DNA of 64,000 nt from NCBI RefSeq assembly GCF_000721235.1, contig NZ_JOFH01000006.1, forward strand, positions 1 through 64,000, given 5' to 3'. Shown in pieces: positions 16,892 through 25,425 of the stretch (the first letter of the stretch is position 1; every line of letters starts with the position of its first letter). The notes beneath the pieces were generated by a model. The model did not search any database, was not told where the DNA came from, and worked only from the letters and a program-made list of their open reading frames with translations. The position numbers and the translations under genes are program-made. This DNA is from Streptomyces olivaceus (GTDB lineage Bacteria > Actinomycetota > Actinomycetes > Streptomycetales > Streptomycetaceae).

Positions 16892-17548
16892 TCAGCCGAG
16901 TGAGCCGGTCCACTTCACGACGCCGTCGGTGATCACTCCGAGGGCGTGTTCCTGACCGATCGGCGCCCGCTTGGGCACGGCGAAACCGTGGTCCGCGTGT
17001 TCCACCTCGACCAGGTCGTAGGTCCCGGCGGGTGCCTCGGGGAACTCCGCCGGTCTGCCGAAGGGGTCGTTGCCGCCCTGGACGACGAGGGTGGGCACGC
17101 CGGTGCCGAGCAGCTCGTCGGCGCGGGACTTCTCCGGCCTGCCCGGCGGGTGCAGCGGGAAGCTGAGGGCGAGGACGGCGTGTGCCCCCAGTTCGGCCGC
17201 GGTACGGCAGGCGACGCGGGCACCGGCGCTCCGGCCGCCCGCGATCACCGGCAGTCCGGGTGCCGCGAGCGCGGGCCAGACGCCGCGCCAGCCGGTGTCC
17301 AGGGTCTTCGGCGCGGGCGCCAGCTTCCTCCCGGCCACCCGCCAGGGCTGCTCCACGAGCGCGACGCTCACCCCGTGGGCGGGCAGCGCGTCCGCCAGTG
17401 CCTTCAGGTCGCGCGCCTCGATGCCGCCGCCGGCGCCGTGGCTCACGGCAAGGACGAACCGGGGCTGCTTCGCCCGGTGCCAGGTGATGCGGGCGGGGCC
17501 CGCCTCCGTCTCGACGACCTCTGTCACATCCGTTGTCGCATCCGTCAC
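16892..17548 (-). CDS. Alpha/beta-hydrolase family protein
   Basis: 218 aa soluble alpha/beta hydrolase of the small dienelactone hydrolase/KANL3-Tex30-like group. Nucleophile elbow GGRSAGAR (about 104-111), Asp in QGGNDPFG (about 160-167) and His in EHADHGF (about 184-190) make a complete Ser-Asp-His triad. The early SHGAGGG holds the oxyanion hole. GTG at 17548 follows the stop of the SRAP gene by one base (TGA-C-GTG), so the two are co-translated. The substrate is unknown. The sigR promoter starts right after it, so it might feed sigR by read-through. Confidence 0.8.
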   Translation of the reverse strand: MTDATTDVTEVVETEAGPARITWHRAKQPRFVLAVSHGAGGGIEARDLKALADALPAHGVSVALVEQPWRVAGRKLAPAPKTLDTGWRGVWPALAAPGLPVIAGGRSAGARVACRTAAELGAHAVLALSFPLHPPGRPEKSRADELLGTGVPTLVVQGGNDPFGRPAEFPEAPAGTYDLVEVEHADHGFAVPKRAPIGQEHALGVITDGVVKWTGSLG

Positions 17549-17549
17549 G

Positions 17550-18365
17550 TCAGAAGAGTGTGCCCTCTTCCGGTGCCTGGAGCTCCCCCAGCAGCTCCGG
17601 CCCGTTGTTGCGGACGTTGCTCACGGCGGTGGAGACGGGGAAGGCCCGCATCAGCCCGGCGGGCGGGGGCGCCAGCAGCGAGGTCAGCCCGTCCGGGTCG
17701 GTGCGCGCCGGGTCGAGCCAGTCGTCCCAGCGGTCCGGCGTCAGCATCAGCGGCATCCGGGGGTGGATGTCGGCGAGGGAGTGCGGCCCGTCGGCGGGGG
17801 CGACCGCGAGCGGGGTGCTCTCGGCCTCGGTGGTGATCACGGAGCAGGTCACCCACCAGGCCTGCGGGTGGTCGTCCGGCAGCGTCCGGTCCCGCCAGAA
17901 CTCGTAGAGCCCGGCCATGGCGAACACCGACCCGTCGGCCGGCGTGACGAAGTACGGCTGCTTGCGGGGCCGCTTCCTCCGCCCCTCGACCTCCAGGTCC
18001 CGCTCCTGCTTTCCGGTGACCCACTCGTAGTAGCCGTCGGCGGGCAGGATGCAGCGCCGGGTGCTGAAGGCGCGGCGGTAGGAGGGCTTCTCGTGGACGG
18101 TCTCCGCGCGGGCGTTGATCATCCGGGCGCCGCCCTCGGGCGTCTTGGCCCAGGACGGGACGAGACCCCACTTCAGCTTCCGCAGCTGGCGAACCGGCTT
18201 CGGGTCCCCGGCGTCTTTCAGAGGACGGTCCAGGACGGCGTAGACCTCCTTGGTGGGCGCCACGTTGTAATCGGGCTCCAAGCCCTCCTCGGGCTCCCAC
18301 TTCTCGATCTCAAAGATTCCCGCGAGATCCTCGGGTCGACGACTCGCCGCATACCGTCCGCACAT
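17550..18365 (-). CDS. SOS-response-associated peptidase / abasic-site DNA-protein crosslinker (SRAP, YedK/HMCES family)
   Basis: 271 aa. The start at 18365 puts the catalytic cysteine at position 2 (MCGRYA), as required in this family, where Cys2 forms a thiazolidine link to abasic sites in single-stranded DNA. Other conserved pieces follow in order: DYNVAPTKEVYAV with the active-site Asn, MINARAETVHEKPSYRRAF, RRCILPADGYYEW with the conserved Glu, and HPRMPLML with the active-site His. It would protect replicating DNA from abasic sites. It is transcribed with the hydrolase downstream and divergently from the M50-like gene. Confidence 0.93.
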   Translation of the reverse strand: MCGRYAASRRPEDLAGIFEIEKWEPEEGLEPDYNVAPTKEVYAVLDRPLKDAGDPKPVRQLRKLKWGLVPSWAKTPEGGARMINARAETVHEKPSYRRAFSTRRCILPADGYYEWVTGKQERDLEVEGRRKRPRKQPYFVTPADGSVFAMAGLYEFWRDRTLPDDHPQAWWVTCSVITTEAESTPLAVAPADGPHSLADIHPRMPLMLTPDRWDDWLDPARTDPDGLTSLLAPPPAGLMRAFPVSTAVSNVRNNGPELLGELQAPEEGTLF

Positions 18366-18416
18366 ACGTGCCACACTGCCAGACCCCGCGCTAGCACGAG
18401 GAGCCCCTCCCCAGAC

Positions 18417-19139
18417 ATGGACCACCTCGCATCGGCCTCGCTCACCTCCCTGTGGGACGAGGTCTCCGGCACCCAGCCCGATCCCGACCTGTGGGTGGTG
18501 ATCGCGACCCTGGTGGTCGCGCTCGCCGTCGTCGTGCCGCACGGGCCGTGGCGGATGGCACGCAACGCGATCACCATCGCCCACGAGGGCGGCCACGGAC
18601 TCGTGGCGCTGCTCACCGGGCGCACGCTGACCGGGATAACGCTGCATTCGGACACCAGCGGCCTGACCGTGAGCCGCGGCAAGCCGCGCGGCCTCGGGAT
18701 GGTCCTCACCGCGGTCGCCGGCTACACGGCTCCCCCGCTGCTCGGGCTGGGCGGCTCCGCGCTGCTGGCGGCGGGACGCATCACCCTGCTGCTGTGGCTG
18801 GCGACGGCGCTGCTCGTCGCCCTGCTCGTGATGGTCCGCAACGCCTACGGAGTGCTGACGGTGGTCGTCTCCGGCGGCACGTTCGTCCTGGTGTCGTGGC
18901 TGGCCGGACCGCAGGTGCAGGCGGCGTTCGCGTACGCCGTGGTGTGGTTCCTGCTCCTCGGCGGCGTGCGCCCGGCCTTCGAACTGCAGACCAAGCGGGC
19001 CCGGGGCGGCGCCGGGGACTCGGACGCCGACCAGCTCGCGCGGCTGACGCACGCCCCGGCGGGGGTGTGGTTCTTCCTGTTCCACGCGGTGTCGCTGTGC
19101 TCGCTGATAGGCGGAGGGCGCTGGCTGCTGGAGCTGTGA
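18417..19139 (+). CDS. M50B-type membrane metallopeptidase-like protein
   Basis: 240 aa with about six hydrophobic helices. The zinc motif HEGGH (His56, Glu57, His60) lies at the edge of the second membrane segment (RNAITIAHEGGHGLVAL). This is the architecture of M50B peptidase-like proteins common in actinobacteria. A third metal ligand is not obvious; the NAYGVLTV segment is the candidate region. Whether it is an active intramembrane protease is unproven. AGGAG lies 13 nt upstream of the ATG. The gene diverges from the SRAP gene with only 51 bp between starts, so promoters must overlap. Confidence 0.8.
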   Translation: MDHLASASLTSLWDEVSGTQPDPDLWVVIATLVVALAVVVPHGPWRMARNAITIAHEGGHGLVALLTGRTLTGITLHSDTSGLTVSRGKPRGLGMVLTAVAGYTAPPLLGLGGSALLAAGRITLLLWLATALLVALLVMVRNAYGVLTVVVSGGTFVLVSWLAGPQVQAAFAYAVVWFLLLGGVRPAFELQTKRARGGAGDSDADQLARLTHAPAGVWFFLFHAVSLCSLIGGGRWLLEL

Positions 19140-19283
19140 CGGGAAGGGCGACCCCCCAGTCCCCCTCCGCCGCACTCCTAGCCGTCGCATATATGCACGG
19201 CACGTGCACTGTTGCACTTTCGGTCAGGTTTCGACACTTTTGATCAAGATCCCGGACCGCCTTCAGCCATTAAAGTGGGGTCC

Positions 19284-20600
19284 ATGACCGTGAATCCCGC
19301 GCACACCGATCTCTGGCCCGCTCCGCACGCGAGCGGAGCCGTCGACGCGACCGTCCACGTGCCCGGTTCCAAGTCGGTCACCAACCGCGCGCTGGTACTG
19401 GCCGCCCTCGCCTCCGAGCCGGGCTGGCTGCGCCGCCCGCTGCGCTCCCGCGACACGCTGCTGATGGCGGGGGCGCTGCGCGCGATGGGCGTCGAGATCG
19501 AGGAGGGCGTCGGGCCCGAGGGCACCGGCGAGTTCTGGCGGGTCATCCCGGCCGGCCTGCGCGGCCCCGCCACGGTCGACGTCGGCAACGCCGGCACGGT
19601 CATGCGTTTCCTGCCGCCGGTCGCCACGCTCGCCGACGGCCCGGTCCGCTTCGACGGCGACCGGCGGTCGTACGAACGCCCGCTGCACGGCGTGATCGAC
19701 GCGCTGCGCACCCTGGGCGCCCGGATCGACGACGACGGGCGCGGCGCGCTGCCGCTGACCGTGCACGGCGGCGGTGCCCTGGAGGGCGGCCGGGTCGAGA
19801 TCGACGCGTCCTCGTCCTCCCAGTTCGTCAGCGCCCTCCTGCTGTCCGGACCGCGCTTCAACCAGGGTGTCGAGGTCCGCCACACCGGCTCGGCCCTGCC
19901 GTCCATGCCGCACATCCGCATGACGGTCGACATGCTGCGCTCGGTCGGCGCCCAGGTCGACACCCCCGAGTCGGGCGGCGAGCCGAACGTCTGGCGGGTG
20001 ACGCCGGGCGCGCTGCTCGGCCGCGACCTGACGGTGGAGCCGGACCTGTCCAACGCCCAGCCGTTCCTGGCGGCGGCCCTGGTGACCGGCGGCAAGATCA
20101 TGATCCCCGACTGGCCGTCCCGCACCACCCAGCCCGGTGACAGGCTGCGCGAGATCTTCACCGACATGGGCGGTTCCTGTGAACTGACCGACTACGGACT
20201 CGTCTTCGCCGGATCGGGCGCGATCCACGGCATCGACGTCGACCTCGGCGAGGTCGGCGAGCTGACCCCGGGCATCGCGGCCGTCGCCGCCCTCGCGGAC
20301 TCCCCCTCCACCCTGCGCGGGGTGGCGCACCTGCGCCTGCACGAGACGGACCGCCTGGCCGCGCTCACCAAGGAGATCAACGAACTCGGCGGCGACGTCA
20401 CCGAGACCGCCGACGGTCTGCACATCCGCCCGCGCCCCCTGCACGAAGGCGTCTTCCACACCTACGACGACCACCGCATGGCCACCGCCGGCGCGGTCCT
20501 CGGCCTCGCCGTCGAGGACGTACGGATCGAGAACGTGGCGACGACCGCGAAGACCCTGCCCGACTTCCCCGACCTGTGGACCGGGATGCTCGGGGCGTAG
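19284..20600 (+). CDS. aroA: 3-Phosphoshikimate 1-carboxyvinyltransferase (EPSP synthase)
   Basis: 438 aa enzyme of the shikimate pathway joining shikimate-3-phosphate and phosphoenolpyruvate on the way to aromatic amino acids. Signatures: PGSKSVTNRALVLAALA near the N-terminus, the GNAGTVMRF loop, SSSQFVSALLLSGP, and the LHETDRLAAL/DDHRMA pair near the C-terminus. Start 19284 (MTVNPAHTDLW) was chosen over an upstream frame start. The context is GTGGGGTCC-ATG with a TAAAGT hexamer 7 bp before the ATG, so leaderless or very short-leader transcription is possible. The rsgA gene follows after 12 bp. Confidence 0.96.
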   Translation: MTVNPAHTDLWPAPHASGAVDATVHVPGSKSVTNRALVLAALASEPGWLRRPLRSRDTLLMAGALRAMGVEIEEGVGPEGTGEFWRVIPAGLRGPATVDVGNAGTVMRFLPPVATLADGPVRFDGDRRSYERPLHGVIDALRTLGARIDDDGRGALPLTVHGGGALEGGRVEIDASSSSQFVSALLLSGPRFNQGVEVRHTGSALPSMPHIRMTVDMLRSVGAQVDTPESGGEPNVWRVTPGALLGRDLTVEPDLSNAQPFLAAALVTGGKIMIPDWPSRTTQPGDRLREIFTDMGGSCELTDYGLVFAGSGAIHGIDVDLGEVGELTPGIAAVAALADSPSTLRGVAHLRLHETDRLAALTKEINELGGDVTETADGLHIRPRPLHEGVFHTYDDHRMATAGAVLGLAVEDVRIENVATTAKTLPDFPDLWTGMLGA

Positions 20601-20612
20601 GGACGGTTCGCC

Positions 20613-21626
20613 ATGCGGCGCTACGGCAAGCACACCGACGAGGACGACATCCGCACCCGGCCCCACCGCAAGGGCAACCGGCCGCGGACCCATATCCGGC
20701 CCAAGCACGAGGACGCCGCCGGCGGCCTGGTCCTCACGGTGGACCGGGGCCGGCTGACCTGCCTGGTCGAGGACCGGGTCGTCATGGCGATGAAGGCCCG
20801 TGAACTGGGCCGCAAGGCGGCGGTCGTGGGCGACCGGGTGGCCCTGGTCGGCGACCTCTCGGGCAAGAAGGACACCCTCGCCCGCATCGTGCGCATCGAG
20901 GAGCGCACCTCCGTGCTGCGCCGCACGGCGGACGACGACGACCCCTACGAGCGGGTGGTCGTCGCCAACGCCGACCAGCTCGCCGTCGTCACCGCCCTCG
21001 CCGACCCCGAGCCGCGCCCGCGCCTCATCGACCGCTGCCTGGTCGCGGCCTTCGACGGGGGCCTCACCCCGCTGCTGGTGATGACCAAGTCGGACCTGGC
21101 CCCGCCGGACGAACTCCTGGAGCTCTACGGCGCGCTGGACATCCCGTACGTGGTCACCAGCCGCGAGGGGCTGGAGAACGGCGCCGCGGCGGAACTCGTG
21201 CGCGAGCACCTGGACGGGAAGATCACGGCTTTCGTGGGCCACTCCGGTGTCGGCAAGACGACCCTGGTCAACACCCTGGTACCGGAGGACCGCCGCCGGG
21301 TGACGGGACACGTCAACGCGGTGACGGGCCGCGGCCGGCACACCACGACCTCCGCCCTCGCGCTGCCGCTCTCCTCCGAGGGGGGCGGCTGGGTCGTCGA
21401 CACCCCGGGCGTACGGTCGTTCGGCCTCGCGCACATCGACCCGTCCAGGGTGATCAACGCCTTCCCGGACCTGGTGCCCGGCACGGAGGGCTGCCCGCGC
21501 GCGTGCAGTCACGACGAGCCCGACTGCGCGCTGGACGCCTGGGTCGAGGAGGGGCACGCCGACCCGGCACGGCTGTACTCGCTGCGCCGGCTGCTGTCGA
21601 CGCGGGAACGCAGGGAGGGCGACTGA
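20613..21626 (+). CDS. rsgA: Ribosome small-subunit-dependent GTPase RsgA (YjeQ)
   Basis: 337 aa circularly permuted GTPase that checks late 30S ribosome assembly. Order of motifs: N-terminal OB-fold (RVALVGDLSGKKDTLA), G4 TKSDLAP, then G1 GHSGVGKTTLVN, G2 and G3 DTPGVRSFG. A C-terminal zinc knuckle follows (CPRACSHDEPDC, Cys-x3-Cys-x-His type). The permuted G4-G1-G3 order is diagnostic. It starts 12 bp after aroA and is probably co-transcribed with it, a common actinobacterial pairing. Confidence 0.94.
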   Translation: MRRYGKHTDEDDIRTRPHRKGNRPRTHIRPKHEDAAGGLVLTVDRGRLTCLVEDRVVMAMKARELGRKAAVVGDRVALVGDLSGKKDTLARIVRIEERTSVLRRTADDDDPYERVVVANADQLAVVTALADPEPRPRLIDRCLVAAFDGGLTPLLVMTKSDLAPPDELLELYGALDIPYVVTSREGLENGAAAELVREHLDGKITAFVGHSGVGKTTLVNTLVPEDRRRVTGHVNAVTGRGRHTTTSALALPLSSEGGGWVVDTPGVRSFGLAHIDPSRVINAFPDLVPGTEGCPRACSHDEPDCALDAWVEEGHADPARLYSLRRLLSTRERREGD

Positions 21627-21767
21627 CCTCCGCGTTGTTTGCCGTGGCGTGCCACCGGTAAGTGCATAATCGCACCAAGCCGGAACCAAGCCCGAGCAAA
21701 GCCGGACGAGTCGCCGGATCGGCGACGACGCAGCGGTCGCGGTACGGAAACTACGGGAGGACAAGCA

Positions 21768-22091
21768 ATGGCGTGGCTGCTGGTCATAGTGGCCGGGGTG
21801 CTCGAAACCGGCTTCGCCGTCTGTCTGAAGCTGTCGCACGGCTTCACCCGGCTCTGGCCCACGATCGCCTTCTGCGCCTTCGCGCTGGGCAGCTTCGGTC
21901 TGCTGACGATGTCTCTGAAGAAGCTCGACGTCGGTCCGGCGTACGCCGTGTGGACGGGCATCGGCGCGGCGGGCACCGCCATCTACGGCATGATCTTCCT
22001 CGGCGACCTGGTCTCGGTTCTCAAGCTCGTCTCGATCAGCCTGGTCATCATCGGTGTGATCGGCCTCCAGCTGTCGGGCTCCGCCCACTAG
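21768..22091 (+). CDS. sugE: SMR-family exporter SugE/Gdx (guanidinium exporter type)
   Basis: 107 aa with four transmembrane helices and the conserved Glu13 in helix 1 (GVLETGFAVCLKLSHGFTR). This is the Gdx/SugE subtype of the small multidrug resistance family, which exports guanidinium by proton exchange. It works as a dual-topology dimer in the inner membrane. GGGAGG lies 8 nt upstream of the ATG. A convergent TetR gene ends 13 bp downstream, an arrangement that suggests a local regulator. I looked for guanidine riboswitches in the 140-bp leader and did not find a convincing one. Confidence 0.9.
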   Translation: MAWLLVIVAGVLETGFAVCLKLSHGFTRLWPTIAFCAFALGSFGLLTMSLKKLDVGPAYAVWTGIGAAGTAIYGMIFLGDLVSVLKLVSISLVIIGVIGLQLSGSAH

Positions 22092-22104
22092 CCACTGCCG
22101 GCCG

Positions 22105-22716
22105 CTACGCCGTGAGCCGGCGGGGCAGGGCGGTGCGTACGAGGTCGGCGACCCCGCCCTCGGCGGGCGGCGCGGCGACGCAGGACAGGGCGAGCCGCAC
22201 GGCGAGTTCGCAGGAGCGGGCCAACTCGACGGCGGCCGGCGGCGCGAGCGGGCCCCCGCCGTTCAGGACGGCCACGGCGCGGTCGCGGACGAGGGTCACG
22301 AAGTCGCCGGGCGAGGGCAGCGGACCGTCGGCCCGGCGCTGGGCCGGGACTCCGGAGGAGGAGGGCACGGCCGACAGGGCCGGTGCGGGCAGCCGCTCGT
22401 TCCAGCAGCCGGTGAGCAGGGCGCGGACCAGCACGTTGTCGTGGGCGGCGGACATCATCCATTCGGCGGTCGCGGTGAGCCGTTCACGCGGGTCGCTGGG
22501 GCCCGAGAGCGCGCGCTCCACCCCGGCGAGGTAGCCGTCGGCCTCCCGTCTGACGAGCGCCCGCGCGAGACCGTCCTTGCTGCCGAACTCGTTGTAGAGC
22601 GTCTGCCGGGAAACCCCGGCCGACGCGGCCACGTCCACCATCCGCACGGCGGCCCACGGCCGGCGCGCCAGCGCCGTGTAAGCGGCGTCGAGCAGGGACT
22701 CCCGGGCTGCAGGCAC
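22105..22716 (-). CDS. TetR-family transcriptional regulator
   Basis: 203 aa from GTG 22716. The N-terminal HTH reads VRMVDVAASAGVSRQTLYNEFGSKDGL (central stretch), typical of TetR; the remaining 140 residues form the ligand-binding bundle. GGGAGG five nt upstream supports GTG 22716. A longer TTG-initiated frame to 22779 would start inside the likely -35 sequence TTGACA. It ends tail-to-tail with sugE and may regulate it or itself. The ligand is unknown. Confidence 0.85.
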   Translation of the reverse strand: MPAARESLLDAAYTALARRPWAAVRMVDVAASAGVSRQTLYNEFGSKDGLARALVRREADGYLAGVERALSGPSDPRERLTATAEWMMSAAHDNVLVRALLTGCWNERLPAPALSAVPSSSGVPAQRRADGPLPSPGDFVTLVRDRAVAVLNGGGPLAPPAAVELARSCELAVRLALSCVAAPPAEGGVADLVRTALPRRLTA

Positions 22717-22750
22717 CCTCGCCTCCCTCGGCCGACCGACCTCGCTGCCC

Positions 22751-22779
22751 AGATTTGACGCGCCCGACAACACTGTCAA
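22751..22779 (-). promoter_or_regulatory. Promoter and possible autoregulatory operator of the TetR gene
   Basis: Minus strand TTGACA (22779-22774), 17-bp spacer, AAATCT (22756-22751) forms a housekeeping-type promoter with its start about 28 nt before GTG 22716. The -35 overlaps an inverted repeat GACA-GTGT-TGTC (22777-22766) that could bind the regulator. Confidence 0.55.
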
Positions 22780-22807
22780 GAGCCCGCGCGCACATCACCA
22801 CCGCACC

Positions 22808-22935
22808 GCTGCGGGCAGTCGTGCCGCCCCCAGCTGCGGGCAGTCGTGCCGCTGGGGCGGCACGGGTGGGCGCAGCGGCACCCGGCAGCGCCGGGCAACG
22901 CGACCCACCCCGCCCGGCACCAGCCCCGGGTACGG
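22808..22935. repeat. Dispersed intergenic palindromic repeat, copy 1, plus a 20-bp half copy
   Basis: The core at 22833-22876 is 44 bp with outer arms GCTGCG/CGCAGC and inner arms GTGCCGC/GCGGCAC. The first 20 bp also occur as an exact half copy at 22808-22827. Weaker similarity to the second copy (39150-39193) continues to about 22935. It lies between divergent tetR and hisN, in a 320-bp gap with no other gene. The nested stems could fold as a cruciform or RNA double hairpin. Confidence 0.7.
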
Positions 22936-23036
22936 ACTGAACGCACCGCACCGCACCGCGCACGCGGCCCGCGGCCCGCCACGCCCGCCAAACCCCTGGT
23001 GGCCCCGTACCACCCCCGACAGATACCGTGACCCGC

Positions 23037-23837
23037 ATGCCCGACTACCTCGACGACCTCCGCCTCGCCCACGTTCTCGCCGACGCCGCCGACGCCGCGA
23101 CGATGGACCGCTTCAAGGCCCTCGACCTCAAGGTCGAGACGAAGCCGGACATGACCCCGGTGAGCGAGGCGGACAAGGCCGCCGAGGAACTCATCCGCGG
23201 CCACCTCGCCCGCGCCCGCCCCCGCGACTCGGTCCAGGGCGAGGAGTTCGGCGTGGCGGGCGCCGGCCCCCGCCGCTGGGTGATCGACCCGATCGACGGC
23301 ACCAAGAACTACGTGCGCGGCGTCCCCGTCTGGGCCACGCTCATCGCCCTCATGGAGGCGGGAGAGGGCGGCTACCAGCCGGTCGTCGGCCTGGTCTCCG
23401 CACCCGCGCTCGGCCGCCGCTGGTGGGGGGTGCTGGACCACGGCGCGTTCACCGGCCGCAGTCTGACCTCGGCCTCCCGGCTCCACGTCTCCCAGGTCTC
23501 CACGCTCAAGGACGCCTCGTTCGCGTACTCCTCGCTCGGCGGCTGGGAGGAGCAGGGCCGGCTCGACGGCTTCCTCGACCTGACCCGCGAGGTGTGGCGC
23601 ACCCGCGCGTACGGCGACTTCTGGCCGTACATGATGGTGGCCGAGGGCTCGGTCGACATCTGCGCCGAACCCGAGCTGGCGCTCTGGGACATGGCGGCCG
23701 CCTCGGTCATCGTCACGGAGGCGGGCGGCACCTTCACCGGCCTCGACGGCCGTTCCGGCCCGCACAGCGGCAACGCGGCGGCCTCGAACGGCAGGCTCCA
23801 CGACGAGCTGCTCGGCTACCTCAACCAGCGCTACTGA
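23037..23837 (+). CDS. hisN: Histidinol-phosphatase of the inositol-monophosphatase family
   Basis: 266 aa. It dephosphorylates histidinol phosphate in histidine biosynthesis, outside the main his operon. IMPase fingerprints: the metal-binding Glu-Glu in GEEFG (about 66-70), [13 protein letters not shown] (about 80-92) and [15 protein letters not shown] near residue 220. In S. coelicolor the hisN product at this chromosomal position was shown to be the phosphatase. ATG 23037 was chosen because TACCGT (23024-23029) ends 7 bp upstream, predicting leaderless transcription. An in-frame GTG at 23028 overlaps that hexamer. Confidence 0.92.
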   Translation: MPDYLDDLRLAHVLADAADAATMDRFKALDLKVETKPDMTPVSEADKAAEELIRGHLARARPRDSVQGEEFGVAGAGPRRWVIDPIDGTKNYVRGVPVWATLIALMEAGEGGYQPVVGLVSAPALGRRWWGVLDHGAFTGRSLTSASRLHVSQVSTLKDASFAYSSLGGWEEQGRLDGFLDLTREVWRTRAYGDFWPYMMVAEGSVDICAEPELALWDMAAASVIVTEAGGTFTGLDGRSGPHSGNAAASNGRLHDELLGYLNQRY

Positions 23838-24017
23838 CCGGCCGGGCAGACCGGTCCGGCGCCGCGGAGCGCCGCGCACGCCCTTCACGCCCCGACTTCA
23901 CCTCCGCGCCCCCTTGTTGACCCGCGCTCTGCCTGCCACTCTGAGGGTTCCCCCACTTGTGAACTTGTGAATCCATGAACACACTCATGGATCACCGGCA
24001 GGAGGTGGCTTCACCCC

Positions 24018-24425
24018 ATGCTCGTCCACGAAGTCATGAGCACGGTCGTCCTGACCATCGGCCCCGCCCACACGCTGCGCCAGGCCGCCGCCCTGATGTC
24101 GGCCCGCCACGTGGGCGCGGCCGTGGTGCACGACCCGGACGCCGGCGGCATCGGCATCCTCACCGAACGCGACGTCCTGGTCTCCGTCGGGCGGGGCCAG
24201 GACCCGGACACCGAGCACGCGCACGCCCACACCACCACCGACGTCGTGTTCGCCGCGCCGACCTGGACGGTGGAGGAGGCCGCCGGGGCGATGACGCACG
24301 GCGGCTTCCGGCACCTCATCGTCCTCGACGGGGGCGAGCCCGCCGGCATCGTCTCGGTGCGCGACATCATCCGCTGCTGGGCACCGGCACGCCCGCGGCA
24401 CAACGCGCCGGCGGTGACCGCTTGA
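24018..24425 (+). CDS. Two-CBS-domain protein
   Basis: 135 aa made of two tandem CBS motifs (about residues 4-60 and 72-128): MLVHEVMSTVVLTIGP and ERDVL, then TTTDVVFAAPTWTVEEAAG and SVRDII. Free-standing CBS pairs bind adenosyl ligands such as AMP or ATP and act as energy-state sensors, but the partner here is unknown. The start is supported by a strong AGGAGGTGG about 9 nt upstream. It ends convergent with the LysR gene (20-bp gap). Confidence 0.85.
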   Translation: MLVHEVMSTVVLTIGPAHTLRQAAALMSARHVGAAVVHDPDAGGIGILTERDVLVSVGRGQDPDTEHAHAHTTTDVVFAAPTWTVEEAAGAMTHGGFRHLIVLDGGEPAGIVSVRDIIRCWAPARPRHNAPAVTA

Positions 24426-24445
24426 GGGAGTTCCGGTCCCCGCCG

Positions 24446-25333
24446 TCAGCCCCGTACGCACTGCTCGATCACCGAGGCGACCCGCTCGACCGCCGGTGAG
24501 TCGGGGCGGGTCCGGCGGGCCAGGACGAGGTCCACCGGTTCCGGCTCGGCGAGCGGCACGTAGGTCACGCCGTCCAGCCGCAGGCTCCGGACGGACTGCG
24601 GGACGAGCGCCACGCCGTGCCCCGCGGCGACGAAGACGACCAGGGTGGCCGTCTCGCCGACCTCGACGAGGGACGAGGGCCGGAACCCGGCCCGGTCGCA
24701 GGCGGACAGGACCCGGTCGTACATGGAGGACCGGGGCTGCGAGGAGTGGATGACGAAGGGTTCGTCGGCCAGGTCCCGCAGCGGCAGGACCGGGCGGGCG
24801 GCCAGCGGGTGGCGTGCGGGCAGCACGGCCATCAGGGACTCGGTGAGCAGCGGCGCCGTGCGGACCTGCGCGGTTCCGGCCGTGTCGGGCCGGCACACCG
24901 CGAGGTCGTACGCGCCGGTGAGCAGGCCGTCGAGGAGCTGCGGGGTGAGCACCTCGCCGTGCAGCTCCAGGGAGATGCCCGGCAACCGGGCCCGCACCGT
25001 GCGGGAGACGCGCGGCAGCACGTCGTAGGTGGCCGTGCCGATGAAACCGACGGAGACCCGTCCCGCGCCGCCGCCGGCCAGCTCCGCCATGTGGGCCCGC
25101 GCGCGCCGCTCCTCGGCGAGCAGGGTACGGGCGTACCCGACCAGGTCCCGGCCCGCCTCGGTGAGGTCGACATGGCGGGTGGAGCGGTGGAACAGGGCGG
25201 TGCCCAGCTCGCGCTCCAACTGCTTGATCTGCTGGGAGAGCGCGGGCTGGGCGACGTGCAGGCGGGCCGCCGCACGGCCGAAGTGGCACTCCTCGGCGAG
25301 AGCGAGAAAGTAGCGGACCTGCCGGAGCTCCAT
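24446..25333 (-). CDS. LysR-family regulator divergent from the thiolase operon
   Basis: 295 aa. The N-terminal winged HTH is MELRQVRYFLALAEECHFGR followed by ARLHVAQPALSQQIKQLE; a LysR substrate-binding domain fills residues 90-290. It resembles CatM/BenM/PcaQ-type regulators of aromatic degradation in length and in the FxRA-like start. It is transcribed away from the pcaFIJ-like genes with 92 bp between starts, the classic layout for a LysR controlling its neighbour. TACAGT (25345-25340) ends 6 bp before the ATG, so the message is probably leaderless. The effector is unknown; a beta-ketoadipate-pathway intermediate is a reasonable guess. Confidence 0.88.
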   Translation of the reverse strand: MELRQVRYFLALAEECHFGRAAARLHVAQPALSQQIKQLERELGTALFHRSTRHVDLTEAGRDLVGYARTLLAEERRARAHMAELAGGGAGRVSVGFIGTATYDVLPRVSRTVRARLPGISLELHGEVLTPQLLDGLLTGAYDLAVCRPDTAGTAQVRTAPLLTESLMAVLPARHPLAARPVLPLRDLADEPFVIHSSQPRSSMYDRVLSACDRAGFRPSSLVEVGETATLVVFVAAGHGVALVPQSVRSLRLDGVTYVPLAEPEPVDLVLARRTRPDSPAVERVASVIEQCVRG

Positions 25334-25350
25334 GGGGTCACTGTACGGCC

Positions 25351-25371
25351 TTGATAAGCAGCTCTTCTCAA
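25351..25371. promoter_or_regulatory. Likely LysR operator between the LysR gene and the thiolase gene
   Basis: TTGATAAG-N5-CTTCTCAA is an inverted repeat with 7 of 8 paired positions, centred between the two divergent leaderless promoters (TACAGT for lysR, TACCGT at 25414-25419 for the thiolase). Position and symmetry fit a LysR binding site. The exact half-site is not verified. Confidence 0.6.
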
Positions 25372-25425
25372 TCGCTCGCCATTAGGTCTTGGACGTGAAC
25401 AAGCGAGCGCTCCTACCGTGGCGGC

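Noticed and set aside
19190..19220. TGCACG-GCA-CGTGCA palindrome upstream of aroA as an operator
   Set aside because: Short and next to other TGCAC words in a slightly AT-richer region; there is no cognate regulator or second copy to support it.
21627..21767. Guanidine riboswitch (ykkC or mini-ykkC) before sugE
   Set aside because: Several ACGR tetramers are present, but the flanking bases form stems of 3 bp at most, and the ykkC core sequences are missing.
22717..22779. Longer TetR protein starting at TTG 22779
   Set aside because: That codon is part of the TTGACA -35 hexamer and has no ribosome site; GTG 22716 with GGGAGG fits better.
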